NCBI GenBank assembly: GCA_001804815.1
Contig: MHBI01000097.1
Coordinates: 61,845-125,844, forward strand
Source of the DNA: Lentisphaerae bacterium GWF2_50_93
GTDB taxonomy: Bacteria; Verrucomicrobiota; Lentisphaeria; Victivallales; GWF2-50-93
Length of the DNA: 64,000 bases
Reading direction: 5' to 3'
The notes under the pieces are model-generated. The model saw nothing but the letters and a program-made list of their open reading frames with translations. It searched no databases and was not told the DNA's origin. Below, in pieces: positions 1 through 8,752 of this stretch; within the stretch, counting starts at the first letter, position 1; each line of letters opens with the position of its first letter. Both the position numbers and the translations under genes were made by a program.

Positions 1-928
1 AATCACCTCCAGACAGAACGCCGGCGCAAAGGTCGGCGACTTCTTTCCACGTTTCACAGGAAGCAAGCTGGTATTCTCCGCACCCGACACCGAAGAGATC
101 GCAGGAAAATCCGATGTGGTTTTCCTTGCGCTCCCCCACGGGCTTGCCGCGGAATTCGCAGTTCCTCTCCTCAAGAAGGGGTTGAAGGTCATAGATCTCA
201 GCGCCGACTTCAGGCTGAAGGACACGGTCGTCTACAAGAAATATTACAAGGAAGACCATCCCGCACCAGCACTTCTGAAGGATGCTGTCTACGGACTTCC
301 AGAAAGATACAGGTCCGAAATCAAGAAGGCCAAGCTGATCGCCTGTCCGGGATGTTATCCTACAAGCATAATCCTGCCACTTTCCCCTCTTCTTGAGAAC
401 AAGCTCATTTCCCCTGAAAACATAGTGGTCAACAGCCTGAGCGGAGTCAGCGGAGCCGGACGCAAGGTCGATCTCGCATACATCTTCCCGGAATGCAACG
501 AAAGCATGCGGGCATATGCCGTTACCGGACACCGTCACCTGCCGGAAATCGAGCAGGAGCTTGGCGCTGCAGCCAGCTGCGACATCAAAATCAACTTTGT
601 TCCGCACCTTATCCCGGTGAACAGGGGGATAAATTCCACTATCGTGACAAATGTCACCAAGGACTTCTCCAAGGAAAAGCTTGAAGCTGCATACAAGAAG
701 GCTTATTCGAATGAGAAGTTTGTCAGAGTGCTGGGCTACGGCAAACAGCCCGACACCAAGTACGTGACAATGAGCAATTATTGCGACATCGGCTTCACCT
801 TCGATGAACACACAGGCAAGCTGATAGTCAACTCCTGCATCGACAATCTCACGAAAGGCGCCTCCGGCCAGGCCATCCAGTGCATGAACATAATCTTCGG
901 CCTCGATGAATCCGCCGGACTGCTCTGA
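1..928 (+). CDS. argC: N-acetyl-gamma-glutamyl-phosphate reductase, 5' end outside window
   Basis: ArgC reduces N-acetylglutamyl phosphate to the semialdehyde in cytoplasmic arginine synthesis. The reading frame is open to the left edge (frame beginning at base 2), so the GTG at 116 is an internal valine and not the start. The visible part begins with the end of the nucleotide-binding domain (VGDFFPRF, then VVFLALPHG) and contains the catalytic cysteine motif ACPGCYPTS and the downstream GVSGAGRK segment. About 308 residues are visible of a family that is usually near 345. It is followed by a repeat-filled gap, so no operon partner is visible downstream. Confidence 0.95.
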   Translation, partial: ITSRQNAGAKVGDFFPRFTGSKLVFSAPDTEEIAGKSDVVFLALPHGLAAEFAVPLLKKGLKVIDLSADFRLKDTVVYKKYYKEDHPAPALLKDAVYGLPERYRSEIKKAKLIACPGCYPTSIILPLSPLLENKLISPENIVVNSLSGVSGAGRKVDLAYIFPECNESMRAYAVTGHRHLPEIEQELGAAASCDIKINFVPHLIPVNRGINSTIVTNVTKDFSKEKLEAAYKKAYSNEKFVRVLGYGKQPDTKYVTMSNYCDIGFTFDEHTGKLIVNSCIDNLTKGASGQAIQCMNIIFGLDESAGLL

Positions 929-949
929 AATCTACCTCGTAAAACTGTT

Positions 950-1033
950 ATTTGTCTGAAATATAACGCAGACATTTCTGTCTGCAGGCTCAAATTTCAT
1001 TTTCAATCGCAGCCAAGAATGTCTGCGCTACTC
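950..1033. repeat. Palindromic repeat family C, copy 1
   Basis: The core hairpin is gcagacatttctgtctgc, followed by a conserved linker (caaatttcattttcaatcgc) and a second arm, aatgtctgcgctac. Related copies lie near 10341, 25802 and 50101, and all contain the cagacatt/ctgtctg hairpin. It lies just after argC. No protein is encoded. Function is unknown; a REP-like or MITE-like element is the simplest reading. Confidence 0.75.
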
Positions 1034-1062
1034 TTTGGCAGCGTGTCAGTCTTTATTTCTAA

Positions 1063-1118
1063 AGGTAGGGACGCCTCGCCGAGGCGTCCGCGGCGCTCTC
1101 GGCGAGAGCTCCCTACCT
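1063..1118. repeat. Double-hairpin palindrome, family A (cgccga type)
   Basis: Outer arms aggtaggg and ccctacct enclose two consecutive hairpins, gacgcctcgccgaggcgtc and gctctcggcgagagc. The same plan (outer arms around two hairpins with a cgccga or tcggcg tip) recurs at 2826-2884 and 21713-21770. Short hairpin ttagactctttgtctaa follows near 1150. Nothing coding is seen from 929 to 1286. Confidence 0.8.
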
Positions 1119-1286
1119 GAATTCAACGCATGCAATAGAAACTGACGCGTTAGACTCTTTGTCTAATACCATCCATTTAAGCATTATTGCCTTAGATTTT
1201 CCTGAATTATGTTGTATATTGCTGCAATATGGTGGGGAGTCCTAATTCTGCCCTCTTTCACAAACAGAAGCCTTATTGATTTGCCC

Positions 1287-2051
1287 ATGGAAAAACAACC
1301 TTTAAAAGTCCCGGATCAGAAGGAGTTCGATCACTTCGCGGCCAACCGCGGGTTCGAAAAGGTCTTCAATTCCTCATATTCAAAGGCATATGCCCTGTTC
1401 TCTTTCGTCCTATCCGACTATCTCAAGCAAGTAAAATCCGACCTGAAAGTACTTGACATCGGATGCGGTGACGGATGGACCGCCGAGTTCGTGTCAAACT
1501 TCGCAAAAGGCCATTACTTCGGGATTGATTCATCCGCAGAAAGCATCAGGAAACTGGAAGAGAGAGTCCCGGAAAACTCAGGCTTGAAGGTGACGGGCGT
1601 CACGGAGTCGGCGGAATGGATTGTCAATCCAAAATCCTGCAGGGAAATAGAAAAATTCCTAGGAGGAAAACCTGATCTTATCATCTGCAATGCCGCCTGC
1701 CACCAGATAAGGAAGTCGTATCCGGATCTGAGAAAAGTATTCGCTGCTGCGTCGTCGATTCTTAAACAGGATGGGACCATACTGGTAGGAGATTACTATT
1801 TTCCCGAGGACATGACCCAAGATGAGGTCGAAGAGGACAGGAACTGGATAAAGAACGAAACCGGACAGACCCCGACGCTGCGTTCAGGATTCATCATCAG
1901 GAATGAAATGGAACTCATACTTGAAAGCGCCGGCTTCATATCAGATACGGCCAGGGAAATCAGGGCGAACAGGGATATCAGCATCATCTATTATCTCTTC
2001 GTGTCGAGAAAGACATTTTCCCAGACAAAGACATCCTTGCCCTTGTCATAG
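1287..2051 (+). CDS. Class I SAM-dependent methyltransferase
   Basis: The protein has the Rossmann motif I VLDIGCGDGWTAEF near residue 60 and the acidic strand-2 residue in YFGIDSSAE, so it should bind S-adenosylmethionine. The substrate cannot be read from the sequence. The frame is open from 1209, but the first 26 residues look like translated leader, so the ATG at 1287 (MEKQPLKVPD) is preferred; neither start has a clear ribosome site. About 254 residues. Its 3' end overlaps the convergent phosphoesterase gene by about 60 bases, so both C-termini are encoded on opposite strands of the same DNA. Confidence 0.8.
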   Translation: MEKQPLKVPDQKEFDHFAANRGFEKVFNSSYSKAYALFSFVLSDYLKQVKSDLKVLDIGCGDGWTAEFVSNFAKGHYFGIDSSAESIRKLEERVPENSGLKVTGVTESAEWIVNPKSCREIEKFLGGKPDLIICNAACHQIRKSYPDLRKVFAAASSILKQDGTILVGDYYFPEDMTQDEVEEDRNWIKNETGQTPTLRSGFIIRNEMELILESAGFISDTAREIRANRDISIIYYLFVSRKTFSQTKTSLPLS

Positions 2052-2806
2052 TTGATCACTGAAACACAGCCGTTCCTAGTCACAGACCCAGCGCATATCT
2101 CCCCCCTGCCCCTGCTGTCAATCTTCGCATAAGGCCTGTGTACATGTCCGCAGAGGGAAAGGTCTATTTTTCCGTTTTTCAGAAGCCTCATGGCCTCCTT
2201 CTCGCCCCACAACCTGTGTCTGACCCTAAGCCACGGATGGTCTTCGATGATTGGATAATGGCCAACCAGTACAATCGGCCTTTCCTTCTTCTTCGAACAC
2301 TCCTTCACAATGAAATCGCTGCTTGATTTCGGCAGGTATCCGCAGGAGGAGAGCAGGCTTGTCGGACAGCTTTCGTTCACAAGAATGAAATCGCAGTCTC
2401 CGACCGTCATCTTCACCGGGAGCTCATCAAAAGCGACCTTGTCCTGATTAAGGAATTTCACGGCGTCCTTCATGGCGTCCACGCATTTTTTATTGTAGAC
2501 ATAGCAGTCGTGGTTGCCGGGTATGAACATCAGAGGGATCTGCGAATTTCGCAGCGGCTCCAGGATGGCGAGCTGTATCTTGAATTCGCCTGGCTGGCCG
2601 GTGGAAGTTATATCACCGCTCAGGACGGCCAGATCAGGTTTCTGTTCGAGAATATAGTCGACGGCCTTTTTCAGATAGCTCTGGTCGTGCTGGTATTTCC
2701 TCCTGAATGAAAAATTGAAGACCCCGACCCAGCGCTTGTCGACGTAGGCCATCCAGTCTTCAGCCGGACCTCCGGCATGCGGATCTGAAAAATGTATGAT
2801 CTTCAT
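1991..2806 (-). CDS. Calcineurin-like metallophosphoesterase
   Basis: All metal-binding blocks of the calcineurin-like phosphoesterase fold are present in order: FSDPHAGG (D-x-H), LSGDIT, PGNHDCY, LVGHYPI and LCGHVHRP. This predicts a cytoplasmic two-metal phosphoesterase of about 271 residues; the substrate is unknown. The start at 2806 (MKIIHFSD) is chosen over the ATG at 2827 because the first motif normally lies within a few residues of the N-terminus and aaggga lies upstream. It is separated from rsmB by one family A palindrome and probably shares its transcript. Confidence 0.88.
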   Translation of the reverse strand: MKIIHFSDPHAGGPAEDWMAYVDKRWVGVFNFSFRRKYQHDQSYLKKAVDYILEQKPDLAVLSGDITSTGQPGEFKIQLAILEPLRNSQIPLMFIPGNHDCYVYNKKCVDAMKDAVKFLNQDKVAFDELPVKMTVGDCDFILVNESCPTSLLSSCGYLPKSSSDFIVKECSKKKERPIVLVGHYPIIEDHPWLRVRHRLWGEKEAMRLLKNGKIDLSLCGHVHRPYAKIDSRGRGEICAGSVTRNGCVSVINYDKGKDVFVWENVFLDTKR

Positions 2807-2825
2807 TGAAATTCCCTTGATTTTC

Positions 2826-2884
2826 AAGGTAGGGACGGTTCGCCGAATCGTCCGAGGCGCTTTCGGCGAAAGCGCCCTACCTTT
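2826..2884. repeat. Double-hairpin palindrome, family A (cgccga type)
   Basis: Outer arms aaggtaggg and ccctacctt enclose hairpins gacggttcgccgaatcgtc and ggcgctttcggcgaaagcgcc. The element exactly fills the space between the rsmB stop and the phosphoesterase start region. It may act as a transcript-stabilising or attenuating hairpin inside an operon. Confidence 0.8.
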
Positions 2885-2887
2885 TGA

Positions 2888-4141
2888 CTACTGGCGCTCC
2901 AGCAGCGCCACATATGCCCCGTCGTTGTCTTCTGCCGGGAGGATCTGTTTTTCCTCCCTCAAGATAAATTCCTTGTTTTCAGAGACGAACTTCTTAATCT
3001 GCATCGAATTCTCCTCGTTTTCAATGCTGCAGGTGCTGTAGACAAGCCGTCCGCCGGGTTTGACGAGCGTTGACCCTCCATCGAGTATTTTCCGCTGTTC
3101 GCGCACAAGTTCCTTGAGCTTCTTTTCGGAAAAACGCCAGAGTGCGTCAGGTTTGTGCCTTCCGACACCTGTATTGCTGCATGGTACATCAAGAAGGACA
3201 GCGTCGAACCCGGAAGGTTTAAGCGATGAGTTCTGGGCGGATGAGACGATGACCGACAGATTTCCAAATCCTGCTCTTGTGAAGTTCTCAACTGTTTTCC
3301 TGTGTCTGTCGAACGAACAGTCAGAAGCGACGATCATCCCTTCGCCGCCCATCAGTTCAGCAAGGGCTAGGGATTTCCCCCCAGGCGCCGAACAGAGATC
3401 TGCTATTGTCTCCCCTTTCTTCGGATTAAGGGCAAGCGTTGAAAGGACGGTCACTGGATCCTGCACATAGATTTTCCCGTCATCGAGCCATTTGTTCCTG
3501 AATACATTGTCCGGTGTCGAGGTTTTATAAAATTTGATCGGCGAAAGATCGAATTCGGTTTTTACTTCCGAACATCCGGCGTCATTGAGTTCATTCTCAG
3601 GTATTTCATTCAGCAGTCTGAATGTGAATGGAGGCTTGTCCATCATGATTCCTGCGAACTTCGCAATTTCGGCTTCCGGATAATGCCTTTTCCATCGCTC
3701 AAAAAGAAGGGGAGGCAGGTTGAGCTGGATTCCTAGCGGGGCTTCCTTCTGGAGCTTCGCTGGATCAAGGGAGATGGTCTTGCGAAGTACGGCATTGATG
3801 AATCCGGAAGGCCTGTCGCCATAGCGGCGGCGCACGTAGTCGACCGCGAAATTGGCGGCCATCTCCTTCGGAATCCCGGTATGGTACCAGGCTTCGGTGA
3901 CGGCCATGGCAAGAACCCTCATGAATTTGGGATCCACTTTCTTTGCGAATTTCGCAACCGTGAATTCGATGAGCGCCCTGTGGCGGAAATACGTGTAGAG
4001 CAGGCTTGAAATGCTCTTCCTGTATCTCGAGGCGTCCGGATTGCCATCAAGAAAACTGTCGAGCTTGACGCCTTTCTCCCAGAGTTCGAGGCCGTCGAGC
4101 GCAGTCTTGAAAATAACACCGGATGTATTGTCTTTATTCAT
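2888..4141 (-). CDS. rsmB: 16S rRNA (cytosine-967-C5) methyltransferase
   Basis: RsmB methylates C967 of 16S rRNA. The N-terminal ~130 residues form a NusB-like RNA-binding domain. The catalytic domain shows motif I DLCSAPGGKS, the motif IV Pro-Cys in LLDVPCSNTGVG, and the nucleophile-bearing STCSIENEENS. The open frame extends to 4636, but family length (about 417 residues) and ggga upstream support the ATG at 4141. It is divergent from uppP with 76 bases between them. Confidence 0.92.
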   Translation of the reverse strand: MNKDNTSGVIFKTALDGLELWEKGVKLDSFLDGNPDASRYRKSISSLLYTYFRHRALIEFTVAKFAKKVDPKFMRVLAMAVTEAWYHTGIPKEMAANFAVDYVRRRYGDRPSGFINAVLRKTISLDPAKLQKEAPLGIQLNLPPLLFERWKRHYPEAEIAKFAGIMMDKPPFTFRLLNEIPENELNDAGCSEVKTEFDLSPIKFYKTSTPDNVFRNKWLDDGKIYVQDPVTVLSTLALNPKKGETIADLCSAPGGKSLALAELMGGEGMIVASDCSFDRHRKTVENFTRAGFGNLSVIVSSAQNSSLKPSGFDAVLLDVPCSNTGVGRHKPDALWRFSEKKLKELVREQRKILDGGSTLVKPGGRLVYSTCSIENEENSMQIKKFVSENKEFILREEKQILPAEDNDGAYVALLERQ

Positions 4142-4217
4142 AAAATTTCCCATATGAAAATAAAATCTTAGGTTTATATTACAAGCTTGAATCCAAAAAC
4201 TTGAAAAATCTTTCATC

Positions 4218-5012
4218 ATGGACCTGATATTCAAATCAATAATAATGGGGATTGTCGAGGGGATCACCGAGTTCCTGCCCATAAGCAGCACCGGACACCT
4301 GATCATCGTCGAACAGTTCCTCAAGTTCGACAAGCAGTTTGCGGACATGTTCGAGATCGTGATCCAGCTTGGAGCGGTATTATCCGTTGTCGTATACTTC
4401 CACCGGAGGCTCAACCCGTTTGTGCATGAACCGGAAAAGAGGAAGGAAACGCTGGAGCTGTGGAAAAAGACCATAGCCGGAGTCGTCCCCGCACTTATCA
4501 TCGGGGGAATTCTGGGAAAGAAGATTTCAGAGCATCTTTTCAATCCCCTGGTGGTTTCGATCGCACTTATTGTCGGCGGGGTGATCCTGATAGCCATTGA
4601 AAGCTTCCGGAAGAAGGAGAGGATTTTCAGCGTCACAGAAATAACCTATGGATTTGCAATAGCCGTAGGATTCATCCAATGCCTGGCAATGGTTCCTGGC
4701 ACGTCGAGATCCGCCGCAACCATAATCGGAGCAATGCTTCTCGGAGCCACAAGGGGCACAGCCGCAGAATTCTCGTTTTTCCTCGCGATTCCCACAATGG
4801 TTGCCGCCTCGGCGTATTCCCTGATGAAACACGCCTCCCACATGAGCCTTATCGAGGGGGAGGCCCTTGCTGTCGGGTTCGTCGTGTCATTCCTTGTCGC
4901 CTGGGCCGTGATTGCAGTATTCATGAACTATATCAGGAAGAATGATTTCAAACCGTTCGGCTATTACCGGATAATACTTGGAATACTGGTGCTTATATTT
5001 TGTTTGAAATGA
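4218..5012 (+). CDS. uppP: Undecaprenyl-diphosphate phosphatase
   Basis: UppP (BacA) recycles undecaprenyl pyrophosphate to the monophosphate carrier for peptidoglycan and O-antigen synthesis in the inner membrane. Both signature blocks are present: EGITEFLPISSTGH near residue 14 and the PGTSRSAATI block near residue 160. The 264-residue length and multiple membrane helices are typical. A strong aaggag site follows 29 bases later for the next gene, so the two are probably co-transcribed. Confidence 0.95.
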   Translation: MDLIFKSIIMGIVEGITEFLPISSTGHLIIVEQFLKFDKQFADMFEIVIQLGAVLSVVVYFHRRLNPFVHEPEKRKETLELWKKTIAGVVPALIIGGILGKKISEHLFNPLVVSIALIVGGVILIAIESFRKKERIFSVTEITYGFAIAVGFIQCLAMVPGTSRSAATIIGAMLLGATRGTAAEFSFFLAIPTMVAASAYSLMKHASHMSLIEGEALAVGFVVSFLVAWAVIAVFMNYIRKNDFKPFGYYRIILGILVLIFCLK

Positions 5013-5041
5013 GGCAATCGAAATAATAAAAGGAGTAGAAA

Positions 5042-5860
5042 ATGAGTCCAAACATCTTCCGCAAAGTTATATTATGTCTTGTCTGCACTTCCGTTCTCTA
5101 TATAGCAGGCTGCTCTGCTGTTCCTTTCACAGGCAGGAGCCAGCTGATGCTGACAAGTCCGCAGGAAGAGGCACAGCTTGGAGAGCAGGCCTGGCGGGAA
5201 GTCCTCTCGCAGAACAGGGTTTCCAACAACCAGAAATACAATGCAGCCCTGAAAAGAGTCGGCGAAAGCATCGCAAAAGTCACGAACAAGCCTGAATACA
5301 AATGGGAGTTCAAGGTCTTTGAGAACACTGAACCCAACGCTTTCTGCCTGCCAGGCGGAAAAGTCGCGGTTTATACGGGTCTTTTCCAGTATACCTCCAA
5401 TGATGCCGAACTCGCGGCTGTCGTAGGCCACGAAATAGGACATGCCATAGCCCGTCATGGAGGAGAGAGGATATCGCAGGGAATGGTCCAGGAAACCGGA
5501 GCACAGGTGCTTGCCGCTACGGTTGATGGAAAATCCGCCTTGGCCGTACAGGGAATCATGGCCGGATACGCAGTAGGCACAAATGTCGGCGTGATGCTTC
5601 CTTTCAGCCGGACCCACGAATACGAGGCCGACAAGCTGGGACTCGTCTATATGTCCAAGGCCGGCTACAACCCCGCTGCCGCCATAACCTTCTGGCAGAA
5701 GTTCGGACAGGTCTCCTCGACAGGAACAGTAGGCGAATTCTTCTCGACCCATCCGATGAGCGAAAAACGCATCGAGGAGATGAAGGCCTATCTGCCGACC
5801 GCCCAGGACATGTACCGGACGGCACCGAACAAGAAGAACCTGGGGGAGAGTTTGAAGTAG
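5042..5860 (+). CDS. M48 family zinc metalloprotease, lipoprotein
   Basis: This is a BepA/LoiP-like periplasmic protease. A signal peptide ends at the lipobox YIAGC (Cys near 24), predicting a lipid-anchored mature protein. The zinc motif is VVGHEIGHAIARHGGER (HExxH), with the downstream glutamate in HEYEADKLGLVYM. A conserved FTGRSQLML block follows the lipobox. At 272 residues it is the compact form without TPR repeats. Role inferred from the family: quality control of outer-membrane proteins. It is in line with uppP. Confidence 0.92.
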   Translation: MSPNIFRKVILCLVCTSVLYIAGCSAVPFTGRSQLMLTSPQEEAQLGEQAWREVLSQNRVSNNQKYNAALKRVGESIAKVTNKPEYKWEFKVFENTEPNAFCLPGGKVAVYTGLFQYTSNDAELAAVVGHEIGHAIARHGGERISQGMVQETGAQVLAATVDGKSALAVQGIMAGYAVGTNVGVMLPFSRTHEYEADKLGLVYMSKAGYNPAAAITFWQKFGQVSSTGTVGEFFSTHPMSEKRIEEMKAYLPTAQDMYRTAPNKKNLGESLK

Positions 5861-6140
5861 GTTAAAAAAAGGCACAGAGTTCCAGAGGCACAAAGGCACA
5901 GAGTTTTTATTGAGGACAGACCAGAATGCGCTAAGCGAAGACAAACTAAAGTTTGAACTCCAACATTTGTCGGTGTACTGAGGTTGGAGTCCAAGCTTCA
6001 GCTTGTGTATTCATGATGGCAGAAGTGCTTAACTTAGCAATATTCGGGACAGAGGAAAGATGGCATATGACAGAATAAGTTTATTGGGTACTTAACACTT
6101 AAAACTTGAAACTTAATACTAAAACAACAATCGACTGACA
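5861..6140. repeat. Intergenic region with caca-type and palindromic repeats
   Basis: The gap begins with an imperfect cacagag repeat (5875-5905, family F-like). It then carries an inverted repeat around 5940-6010, whose arms include acaaactaaagtttgaactc and gttggagtccaagcttcagc. No coding sequence or clear promoter was recognised. Confidence 0.5.
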
Positions 6141-6950
6141 ATGAAAACACCATATCCAAAAGTCAATTATTTCCCCGGCGGAAAATACGACACGAAAGAT
6201 GGCGCCACAAAATTGTGGCAGAAGATTCTTTTTCTAGGAACGCGATGGCAGTTCTATTTCCATTCGTTCAGGATCGCAATAAACTCCGGCTCGCTCGCCA
6301 AAAAAGGACTCTACGGGCCCAATGAACTATCCTATAACGCCTTTGATCTGATAAGATCCGCGGAATATGTCGGCGGACACGTCCATGTCGACGGCATAGA
6401 CAACTTCGCAAAGATTGAAGGTCCGGTCGTAGTCATCGGCAACCACATGAGCTCCTTTGAAACCTATGCCCTGCCCTGCATGGTGCTCGAACACAAGAAG
6501 GATACAATCCTCGTAGTCAAAAAGGAACTTGTGGATTATCCTTTCTTCGGTGAAGTCGCCAAGATATACGGAATTCCCGTGTCCAGGACAAATCCCCGCG
6601 AAGACTTCAAGACCATCATGACCGAAGGGCAGAGATACATCGAAGCCGGCAGATCCGTAATAATTTTCCCGCAGTCAACCCGTTCCGTCGAGTTCAAGCC
6701 TGAAGAGTTCAATTCCATAGGCGTGAAACTTGCGAAACGCGCAAATGTCCCTGTAATTCCCTTCGCCTTGAAGACTGATTTCTGGGGTAACGGGAAATAC
6801 GTGAAGGACTTCGGTCCGGTCGACACCAGTAAGGATCTTCATTTCAGCTTTGGAGAACCGATCCACATCAAATCCGCCACCGGCAAGGAAGAACACGAGC
6901 AGATCGTCAAGTTCATCCAGGGGAAACTCGCGGAGTGGAATAAAGAATAA
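6141..6950 (+). CDS. PlsC-like lysophospholipid acyltransferase
   Basis: The protein has the acyltransferase motif I as VIGNHMSSFETY (N-H-x4-E instead of the usual N-H-x4-D) near residue 100, and motif III as IFPQSTRSVEF, where most family members have FPEGTRS. VPVIPFALKT matches the proline-containing motif IV. Predicted function is acyl transfer to a lysophospholipid or related acceptor at the inner membrane. The E-to-Q/G-to-S change in motif III affects the substrate phosphate-binding motif, so activity or specificity may differ. It stands alone between repeat-rich gaps. Confidence 0.82.
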   Translation: MKTPYPKVNYFPGGKYDTKDGATKLWQKILFLGTRWQFYFHSFRIAINSGSLAKKGLYGPNELSYNAFDLIRSAEYVGGHVHVDGIDNFAKIEGPVVVIGNHMSSFETYALPCMVLEHKKDTILVVKKELVDYPFFGEVAKIYGIPVSRTNPREDFKTIMTEGQRYIEAGRSVIIFPQSTRSVEFKPEEFNSIGVKLAKRANVPVIPFALKTDFWGNGKYVKDFGPVDTSKDLHFSFGEPIHIKSATGKEEHEQIVKFIQGKLAEWNKE

Positions 6951-6958
6951 GAATATTC

Positions 6959-6987
6959 ACCACGAAACACACGAATGACACGAAAAT
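6959..6987. repeat. Family F repeat (accacgaaacacacgaa type)
   Basis: This A/C-rich non-palindromic repeat reads accacgaaacacacgaatg then acacgaaaat. An inverted copy is at 8982-9012 and a diverged copy at 30277-30306. The related accacagaacacac form is at 8427-8457 and 30241-30270. From 6988 to 7250 nothing further was recognised. Confidence 0.7.
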
Positions 6988-7250
6988 TATTTTATTGTTT
7001 GGGTACGAAGGAATAAGGATTCCTGTTCACAGCTTTCTGTGTCCGCCGTAGCCTCTTAGCGAAGGAGGAAGCGTGTCTTCTGTCTTTCCTCTCCCTACTT
7101 CTTCTCATCTGAGGCTAGATGTGGAACTGTTTCCCCTAGTTAGATAAAATACATCCTTAGCCATAAATCTGGCACGAATTCCAATGTCTAAAATCCTTGA
7201 GTTCAAACATAAGCTACTTCACAAACGGATGATAGTCCAACGGGGATTAT

Positions 7251-7400
7251 TTTGTTTGTAGTAGCGCATGTTTGCGCGTTCTTCCTGTTTTATTTTCCCA
7301 AGGAACGCCGGTCTCCAGACCGGCTTCTTACATGCCGACCTGGAGGTCGGCGTTCCATTTCCCAGAAAGAACACGCAATATTGCGTTAACTACAAACAAA
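7251..7400. repeat. Nested palindrome: family B arms around an inner E-type palindrome
   Basis: Outer arms (tttgtttgtagtagcgcatg..., ending at 7283, and ...gcgttaactacaaacaaa, ending at 7400) are family B. Between them, 7302-7356 is a second palindrome with ends ggaacgccg and cggcgttcc and inner hairpins ccggtctccagaccgg and ccgacctggaggtcgg. The inner element lies where simple B copies have only a loop. Confidence 0.75.
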
Positions 7401-7487
7401 GATACACAGCTATGAACTCCAACGAAATTTCTTCGTTCTCTGCTCCTTACCATGCATTTTCTAAACTTTGTGCCTTGGTGTCTCTGG

Positions 7488-7554
7488 AGTAGGTACTGGC
7501 TTTAGCCTGTACCATGAATTCAAGGATGGTACACCCTAAAGGGCGTACCTACTT
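7488..7554. repeat. Double-hairpin palindrome, family A (ctttagcc type)
   Basis: Outer arms agtaggtac and gtacctact enclose hairpins ggtactggctttagcctgtacc and ggtacaccctaaagggcgtacc (in pieces). It abuts the stop codon of the radical SAM gene, a position suited to a transcription end. Confidence 0.75.
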
Positions 7555-8416
7555 ACAGAAAGAACGGCAGTTGGCCGGGACCATTGCGGTCGAGGCCGCC
7601 TCGGGCTATCAGATAATCCAGTTCGGCGAGAATTCTTGCCTTGTCATTCGGGAATCTTCCTTCCATCGGAACCGGGTTCGATGCGTGATTGGCGCGGAAG
7701 ACAGTCCTTTCCAGCTCGAGATTCTCTATGATTTTGCGAAGTTCGCAGACTGCCTCGTATTCCGAGACGGTCTCGTATCCGCTGAACATCTTTGTCCCCG
7801 GCACTTCGACATAGCGCAGGGCCGACAAGAGCTTTGGCTGCATTTTGTTCAGCGCCATGGCAGTTTCAAGCGCATGCTTTCCCGAGCCTTTCTTGCCACC
7901 CAGGCCAAGCAGGACCATCACGGAACAGCGGAGTCCGCATTCCTGCGAAATCCGCACAGCGTCAATCATCTTTTCGGCAGTTTCTCCCTTGTTGACGAGT
8001 TTTAATAACTCTTCATCACCCGTTTCAAGACCCAAATAAAGAGTATGCAACTTTAGTTGCCGAAGTTCGCAAAGCTGTTCCTTGGTCTTGGACAGGATCG
8101 AACTTCCATTGGCATAGACATTTACCCGGGTGAGTCTTGGAAAGAGATCGTTGAGTTTCATTAGGTATTTCTGCAACTTTTCAAATGGCAGTATCATGAC
8201 ATCGCCATCAGCGAGGAAGATTCTTTGTGTTTCCGGATAACTTTTTGCTGCCTTCTTGAAGTCCGCCAGGACTTCATCATATTCGCGCTCTTCATAGCGC
8301 GAATATTTGTACATGGCGCAGAACCGACAAGTATTATGCGGGCAGCCGTATGCGACCTGGAATATCAGGCTCTCGGCCTCGGCTGGAGGCCGGAATAATG
8401 GTTCACGGTAATTCAT
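7553..8416 (-). CDS. Radical SAM protein
   Basis: A [4Fe-4S] cluster motif is visible as GCPHNTCRFCAMYK (cysteines spaced C-x4-C-x2-C), followed by radical SAM barrel elements such as LADGDVM, VYANGSS and YLGLETGDEELL. About 287 residues. The family generates a 5'-deoxyadenosyl radical; the reaction here cannot be assigned. The open frame reaches 8530, but the extra 38 residues translate palindromic and family F repeat DNA, so the ATG at 8416 is preferred. Confidence 0.85.
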   Translation of the reverse strand: MNYREPLFRPPAEAESLIFQVAYGCPHNTCRFCAMYKYSRYEEREYDEVLADFKKAAKSYPETQRIFLADGDVMILPFEKLQKYLMKLNDLFPRLTRVNVYANGSSILSKTKEQLCELRQLKLHTLYLGLETGDEELLKLVNKGETAEKMIDAVRISQECGLRCSVMVLLGLGGKKGSGKHALETAMALNKMQPKLLSALRYVEVPGTKMFSGYETVSEYEAVCELRKIIENLELERTVFRANHASNPVPMEGRFPNDKARILAELDYLIARGGLDRNGPGQLPFFL

Positions 8417-8426
8417 AGGATATTTC

Positions 8427-8663
8427 AACCACAGAACACACAGATTACACAGATAATATTTCTCTTTTTCTTCATCCCGGAGGGATGGAATATTATAGCC
8501 TGTGGTTTCAACCACAGGTAAATCATACACAACATATCCGTCTTGAAGAGACGGAGGTATTCTCGTCCTGTTCTTCCTTCGTCCCTACAGGACGAAATCA
8601 TTTTTTATCACGGGACCTATGGTTGAAACCATAGGCTTTATCACTGGACGCCTTCAGCGTTTC
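8427..8663. repeat. Family F repeat followed by family D multi-hairpin element
   Basis: Bases 8427-8457 are an accacagaacacacagatta family F copy. From 8473 a chain of small hairpins follows: catcccggagggatg, cctgtggtttcaaccacagg (8499), ccgtcttgaagagacgg, cgtcctg/caggacg, and cctatggttgaaaccatagg (8616). The same chain recurs at 51949-52123 and partly at 59616-59697. It occupies the leader of the radical SAM gene. Confidence 0.75.
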
Positions 8664-8752
8664 AATCTGGATATTTGAACTCAAATCTAAGATTATCATG
8701 TTCTTCGAAAAAAGAAAATCCGAGCAACTGTCGGTTTAAAAACCGACATACT

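Noticed and set aside
4142..4636. N-terminal extension of rsmB
   Set aside because: The added residues overlap uppP on the other strand and do not resemble the NusB-like domain.
8417..8530. N-terminal extension of the radical SAM protein
   Set aside because: It translates repeat DNA (family D and F) and lies before the conserved start.
8473..8663. CRISPR array, suggested by the ggttgaaacc-type palindromes
   Set aside because: The hairpins differ from one another and are not spaced as repeat-spacer units; no cas gene is present.
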